Shown here one piece after another: positions 41,061 to 44,316 of a stretch of 44,316 nt of DNA (its first letter is position 1; each line of letters starts with the position of its first letter). Made by a program: the position numbers and the translations under genes. Origin of the DNA: CAZGNZ01 sp964527215 (GTDB lineage: Bacteria; Fidelibacterota; Marinisomatia; SCGC-AAA003-L08; JACNLC01); assembly GCA_964527215.1 (NCBI GenBank), contig CAZGNZ010000038.1, forward strand, positions 1-44,316. The letters run 5' to 3'. Under the pieces are notes generated by a model. The model made no database searches. It worked only from the letters and a program-made list of their open reading frames with translations, and had not been told where the DNA came from.

Positions 41061-43339
41061 AAACAGTAGGTGTGGATACTCCCCGGGTGGACGGCAAGGC
41101 TCTGGTTCGGGGCAAACCAGTTTTTACGGACGACGTTGATATTCCGGGTCAGCTTTATATAAAAATCCTGTACAGCCCTGTTCCCCATGCCAGAATAAAG
41201 CAGATAAATGTACAGTCAGTTCTGGATCTGGAAGGTGTCGTTCTGGTTCTGACCCATAAGGATTTTCCGAAGCATTATTATACGACTGCCGGTCAGGGAT
41301 ACCCGGAACCATCTCCCCGGGATTTTTTAATACTGAATCCCGTTGTGAGATTTACAGGGGACCGGGTGGCTGTGGTGGCCGCAGAAACATTGGAAACGGC
41401 CTCTGAGGCACTGAAGCTGATTGATGTTGAATACGAACCGCTGCCCACGGTTTTTGATCCGGAACTGTCCATAGACAACGAAACGGTACTGCATCCCGAC
41501 ATATCCGATGATCCGTTTCTGTTTGATGCCAAACGGAATATTGCTTCCCGAATAGAGGCGAACCTTGGCGAACCTGAGAAGGTTCTTCGTAATTCAGAAT
41601 TCACATTTTCCGAAACATATCAAACTCCTTATGTGCATCAGGGATACATTGAACCGCATATCACTCTGACCTGGCTGGATGAACACGACCGCTTGGTCAT
41701 CCGGACTTCGACCCAGGTGCCGTTTCATGTGCGTCGAATAGTGGCTGAAGTTCTGGATATTCCAATAGCCCGAATCCGCGTAATCAAACCGCGTATTGGG
41801 GGCGGATTCGGCGGCAAACAGGAAATTCTGAATGAAGAAATCTGCTCGGCAGTTACCCTGAAGACCGGTCGACCGGCACGGATACAAATGACCCGGGAAG
41901 AGGAGTTTTTTGCTGCACGGCCCAGGCATCCTCAGAAAATCCGTCTGAACTTGGGGATAGATTCGCAGCATCGGATTCAGGCAATCGATGCAGACATCCT
42001 GGAAAACTGCGGTGCGCATGGTCCTCATGCCCTGACCGTGATGTCGGTCGCCGCTCAGAAAATGATGTCGATGTACAGTATTGATAATATCAATCTTATC
42101 GGCAACGCGGTTTACACCAATCTGCCGGTGGCGGGTGCTTATCGCGGATACGGCGCACCCCAGGGCTTTTTTGCACTGGAATGCATGATGGATGAAATCG
42201 CCTGTCAGCTGAATCTGGATCCCATTGAATTTCGCAGACAGAACCTGTTCAGTGAGGGATCGGAAATCCCTATTGCCCGTATTCTCGGTGAAGGCAGGGA
42301 GGGATATGAAACCATCCTGCGTTCGACCGGAATGAGTGAGTGCCTGGATCTCGGACGAGAGCTGATTGACTGGGATCGACGCCGGACCGATCACGGCGAA
42401 GGTCATGAGCGAAAAGGTGTGGGATTGGCCTGTGCCTGTCAAGGATCCGGAATTCCCGGGATAGATATGGCATCGACGTTCATCAAAATGAATGAGGACG
42501 GCAGTTTTAATCTCCAGATGGGTGCCACTGATCTTGGAACCGGCTCGGATACAGCCCTGGCTCAGATTGCTGCTGAGGTGCTGGAAGTGCCCATGGAGAA
42601 GATCATCGTCTATTCATCTGATACAGACCTGACCCCATTTGATCCGGGAGCATATGCTTCCAGTACGACATATGTATCCGGCGGGGCAGTAAAAAAGGCT
42701 GCAGAATCTCTGAAAGCCAAAATTCTGGCCCAGGGTTGTAAGCTGTTGACGTCAGAATCCGGAGTGATTGCAAATCAGCAGGTGACTGCACCTGACGGTG
42801 CCAGCATATCGTATTCGGAAATCTGTACCCGATCATTTTATACTGACCATCAGGTGCAGCTGATGGCAACGGCATCTCATATGAGTTATGACTCTCCACC
42901 GCCGTTTAATGCAACGTTTGCAGCTGTAACGGTGGATACCGAAACAGGCATCGTGCGTGTCAAGAAAGTGGTGTCGGTTACTGATGCCGGTAAAATCATT
43001 AATCCCCGTTTGGCAGAGGGACAGGTAGAAGGCGGCATTCCGCAGGCACTTGGAATGGCTCTGTCAGAGTATATGCAATTTACTGAAGATGGAAGTACAG
43101 TGAATCTGGATTTCCTGGATTATCACATGTATACTGCTGAAGACATGCCTGAACTGGTGGTGAAGTTCATTGAAACCCACGAACCGACTGGTCCGTTTGG
43201 AGCCAAAGCAGTGGCAGAAATCCCCATCGATGCTCCGGCTCCGGCAGTGGCAAATGCGATATTCAACGCCTGCGGTGCACGAATTCGGGAATGTCCCATC
43301 ACACCGGAGGCGGTGTTGAAAGCACTGGGAAAAATATAA
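41057..43339 (+). CDS. xdhD: XdhD-like Mo subunit of second molybdenum hydroxylase
   Basis: This 760-residue molybdopterin subunit is homologous to the C-terminal part of E. coli XdhD (old name probable selenate reductase Mo subunit). The start at 41057 overlaps the [2Fe-2S] stop (ATGA); an open frame begins earlier at 41012, inside that gene. Cofactor motifs are IGGGFGGKQEIL, GAYRGYGAPQ (Arg363) and ATDLGTGSD, and the catalytic base is Glu721 in GAKAVAEIP. Purine-contact positions differ from xanthine oxidase: Gln255 stands for bovine Glu802, Val331 for Arg880, and TPYVHQGYIEP replaces the Gln-Glu-His motif. E. coli XdhD likewise has Lys-Gln there. It probably acts on a different heterocycle or in another orientation. 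It is the last gene of the operon. Confidence 0.92.
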   Translation: MKTVGVDTPRVDGKALVRGKPVFTDDVDIPGQLYIKILYSPVPHARIKQINVQSVLDLEGVVLVLTHKDFPKHYYTTAGQGYPEPSPRDFLILNPVVRFTGDRVAVVAAETLETASEALKLIDVEYEPLPTVFDPELSIDNETVLHPDISDDPFLFDAKRNIASRIEANLGEPEKVLRNSEFTFSETYQTPYVHQGYIEPHITLTWLDEHDRLVIRTSTQVPFHVRRIVAEVLDIPIARIRVIKPRIGGGFGGKQEILNEEICSAVTLKTGRPARIQMTREEEFFAARPRHPQKIRLNLGIDSQHRIQAIDADILENCGAHGPHALTVMSVAAQKMMSMYSIDNINLIGNAVYTNLPVAGAYRGYGAPQGFFALECMMDEIACQLNLDPIEFRRQNLFSEGSEIPIARILGEGREGYETILRSTGMSECLDLGRELIDWDRRRTDHGEGHERKGVGLACACQGSGIPGIDMASTFIKMNEDGSFNLQMGATDLGTGSDTALAQIAAEVLEVPMEKIIVYSSDTDLTPFDPGAYASSTTYVSGGAVKKAAESLKAKILAQGCKLLTSESGVIANQQVTAPDGASISYSEICTRSFYTDHQVQLMATASHMSYDSPPPFNATFAAVTVDTETGIVRVKKVVSVTDAGKIINPRLAEGQVEGGIPQALGMALSEYMQFTEDGSTVNLDFLDYHMYTAEDMPELVVKFIETHEPTGPFGAKAVAEIPIDAPAPAVANAIFNACGARIRECPITPEAVLKALGKI

Positions 43340-43414
43340 CGGTCATTTATATTTACTGCAGAGTTGACGGAATACGCCGGCAATTCATCTGAGGATTCAT
43401 GAAGGCGGCTTCAA

Positions 43415-44098
43415 TCATTCAGACTGGCGGTGCGCTTTAAAATAAAGCAGTGCGCCGTTCTGATCCGCCAAAGGTTCAAATGCGAACCGGCATCGTTCAA
43501 ATATCTGACTCAATTCCGAAACTGTCCTGAGTGTCCCGCGAATTTTTGACCTGTTAATATTTCTTTCCGGTACCGGGACAGAGCCAAAAAAGAAACCATC
43601 CTGTTTCAAATCCTGTCTGACAGCTTTTAGCACGGCTTCCAGATCCGGTATGAAATTCAGAGTTAACAAGCATATGCAGAAATCAAATGACTGTCCGGAA
43701 AACGGCTGGACAGTTCCGTCTGATACCAGGAATCGTGAATTTTGAAATCCAGCCCGGTGAAACCTTTTGACAGCTTTTTTCAGCAGTCCCGGACTGATAT
43801 CCATACCGGTATACGCATTGGACGAATCAAGAAATTCAACTGCATTTCCGCTGCCTGTTCCGATTTCCAGAATCCGATTGCCCCGGAACCCGTTCAATTC
43901 CCTTCGCAGAATCTGAATATGCCGAATCCTGCTGCTGTTTAATTTCTTAGGGTAAATCACACCATCCATTATGCCGTCGTACAGGAATGCGAAACAGTCA
44001 TGCAGCCACGGCAGATATTCGACCGGACAGCCGTTTGAATCACATATGTAAGTAATTTGTCCCTTATCAATCGACCCTGTTTTTTCTGTTTTCATCAT
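43415..44098 (-). CDS. Class I SAM-dependent methyltransferase
   Basis: This 227-residue methyltransferase has a Rossmann fold. Motif I is ILEIGTGSGNAVEFL (about 76-90); the acidic end of strand 2 is in TGMDISPGLL, motif II/III is LVSDGTVQPFSGQSFDFCI and a family-like NFIPDLEAVLKAVRQDLKQDG follows. The N-terminal 60 residues are helical and hydrophobic-aromatic, as in UbiE/Methyltransf_11 relatives. The substrate cannot be told. It converges on the purine operon and starts 26 bp from the right end repeat, so it is probably not part of the pathway. Confidence 0.88.
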   Translation of the reverse strand: MMKTEKTGSIDKGQITYICDSNGCPVEYLPWLHDCFAFLYDGIMDGVIYPKKLNSSRIRHIQILRRELNGFRGNRILEIGTGSGNAVEFLDSSNAYTGMDISPGLLKKAVKRFHRAGFQNSRFLVSDGTVQPFSGQSFDFCICLLTLNFIPDLEAVLKAVRQDLKQDGFFFGSVPVPERNINRSKIRGTLRTVSELSQIFERCRFAFEPLADQNGALLYFKAHRQSE

Positions 44099-44123
44099 GT
44101 TCCCCGCAATTGTCTGCTGATTT

Positions 44124-44257
44124 AGTCCGGATATTTCATGAGACTTCGTAATGAGATAATGGAAATGTATTGATGCGGAAAAAGCAAAAATTCAACACAA
44201 TTTTGTGCTCACTATCAATGAAGCTTTTTCCGTTAAAAAACCCATGGGTTCCCATTC
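44124..44257 (-). repeat. 134-bp end repeat, right copy
   Basis: This is the inverted partner of 9-142, with about 8 differences. It keeps the central palindrome (AACCCATGGGTT at 44239-44250) and the GGAAAAAGC/GCTTTTTCC stem. The copy is followed by 59 bases of unrelated sequence to the window end. No target-site duplication can be judged because the left copy begins only eight bases into the window. Confidence 0.9.
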
Positions 44258-44316
44258 ACCATGGCATATGAAGAAAAATGAGTGAAATCGTACTGGACAG
44301 TACGTTGAGAACATTT

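Noticed and set aside
41594..42442. Minus-strand open frame of 282 codons within the XdhD-like gene
   Set aside because: It is antisense to a well-supported Mo subunit; its length reflects codon bias of that gene, not a second product.
9..44257. Composite transposon carrying the purine locus between inverted ends
   Set aside because: There is no transposase or integrase gene, the flanking genes (HU/IHF, fumarase) look like core genes, and a repeat at both window edges is better explained by an assembly break.

Overview
The window is bacterial DNA with dense genes, short intergenic gaps and roughly balanced base composition. Three secreted peptidases end in dockerin-like two-loop modules. Together with a PEGA/formylglycine-type sulfatase-modifier protein and a WG-repeat protein, this suggests an uncultured anaerobe of the FCB superphylum, perhaps near Neomarinimicrobiota. 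That placement is inference from gene style; the window holds no rRNA or phylogenetic marker. I saw no tRNA, rRNA, CRISPR array, transposase or phage gene.

Layout. The two ends (9-142 and 44124-44257) carry one 134-bp element in opposite orientation, about 94% identical. The first 18.6 kb is a mixed accessory/housekeeping region: a C10 peptidase, an (alpha/alpha)6-toroid glycosidase-like protein, a serine beta-lactamase-fold hydrolase, an HU/IHF protein, a DUF697 membrane protein, an SprA-like putative metallopeptidase, a lipoprotein, a YjbR protein, an M36 peptidase, an M14 carboxypeptidase, a class I fumarase and a PEGA-FGE protein.

From about 18.8 to 43.3 kb lies one divergent catabolic locus. 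It is the counterpart of the Escherichia coli yge/yqe/ygf/ssnA/xdhD region, linked to selenium-dependent molybdenum hydroxylases (SDMH) and, as I recall from work on gut bacteria, to anaerobic breakdown of urate and other purines. The minus-strand operon (from 23586 down to 18836) encodes cofactor maturation and a hydantoinase: YqeC, a MocA/YgfJ nucleotidyltransferase, YqeB, XdhC and HyuA. The plus-strand operon (23719 to 43339, nearly all genes overlapping or within 65 bp) encodes a molybdenum-hydroxylase large subunit, a WG-repeat exported protein, SsnA, YgeY, YgeW, two fold-type-II PLP enzymes, [2Fe-2S] and FAD subunits, YgfK, an 8-oxoguanine deaminase, and a second complete hydroxylase trio (YgfM-like FAD, [2Fe-2S], XdhD-like Mo subunit).

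Proposed working of the locus (inference). Two Mo hydroxylases and the 8-oxoguanine deaminase funnel purines to urate or a related oxopurine. YgfK, an iron-sulfur flavoprotein, reduces the ring. SsnA, HyuA and YgeY open and trim it. YgeW transfers or phosphorolyses a carbamoyl group, and PLP enzymes deaminate the remaining amino acid. The main differences from the E. coli set are: no YgeX diaminopropionate ammonia-lyase but two unrelated-looking PLP enzymes in its place; two full three-subunit hydroxylases whose purine-contact residues differ; an in-operon 8-oxoguanine deaminase; an unfused XdhD with intact iron-sulfur ligands; and an exported WG-repeat protein of unknown role. No carbamate kinase, purine permease or regulator was found. 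A methyltransferase gene and the second copy of the end repeat close the window.
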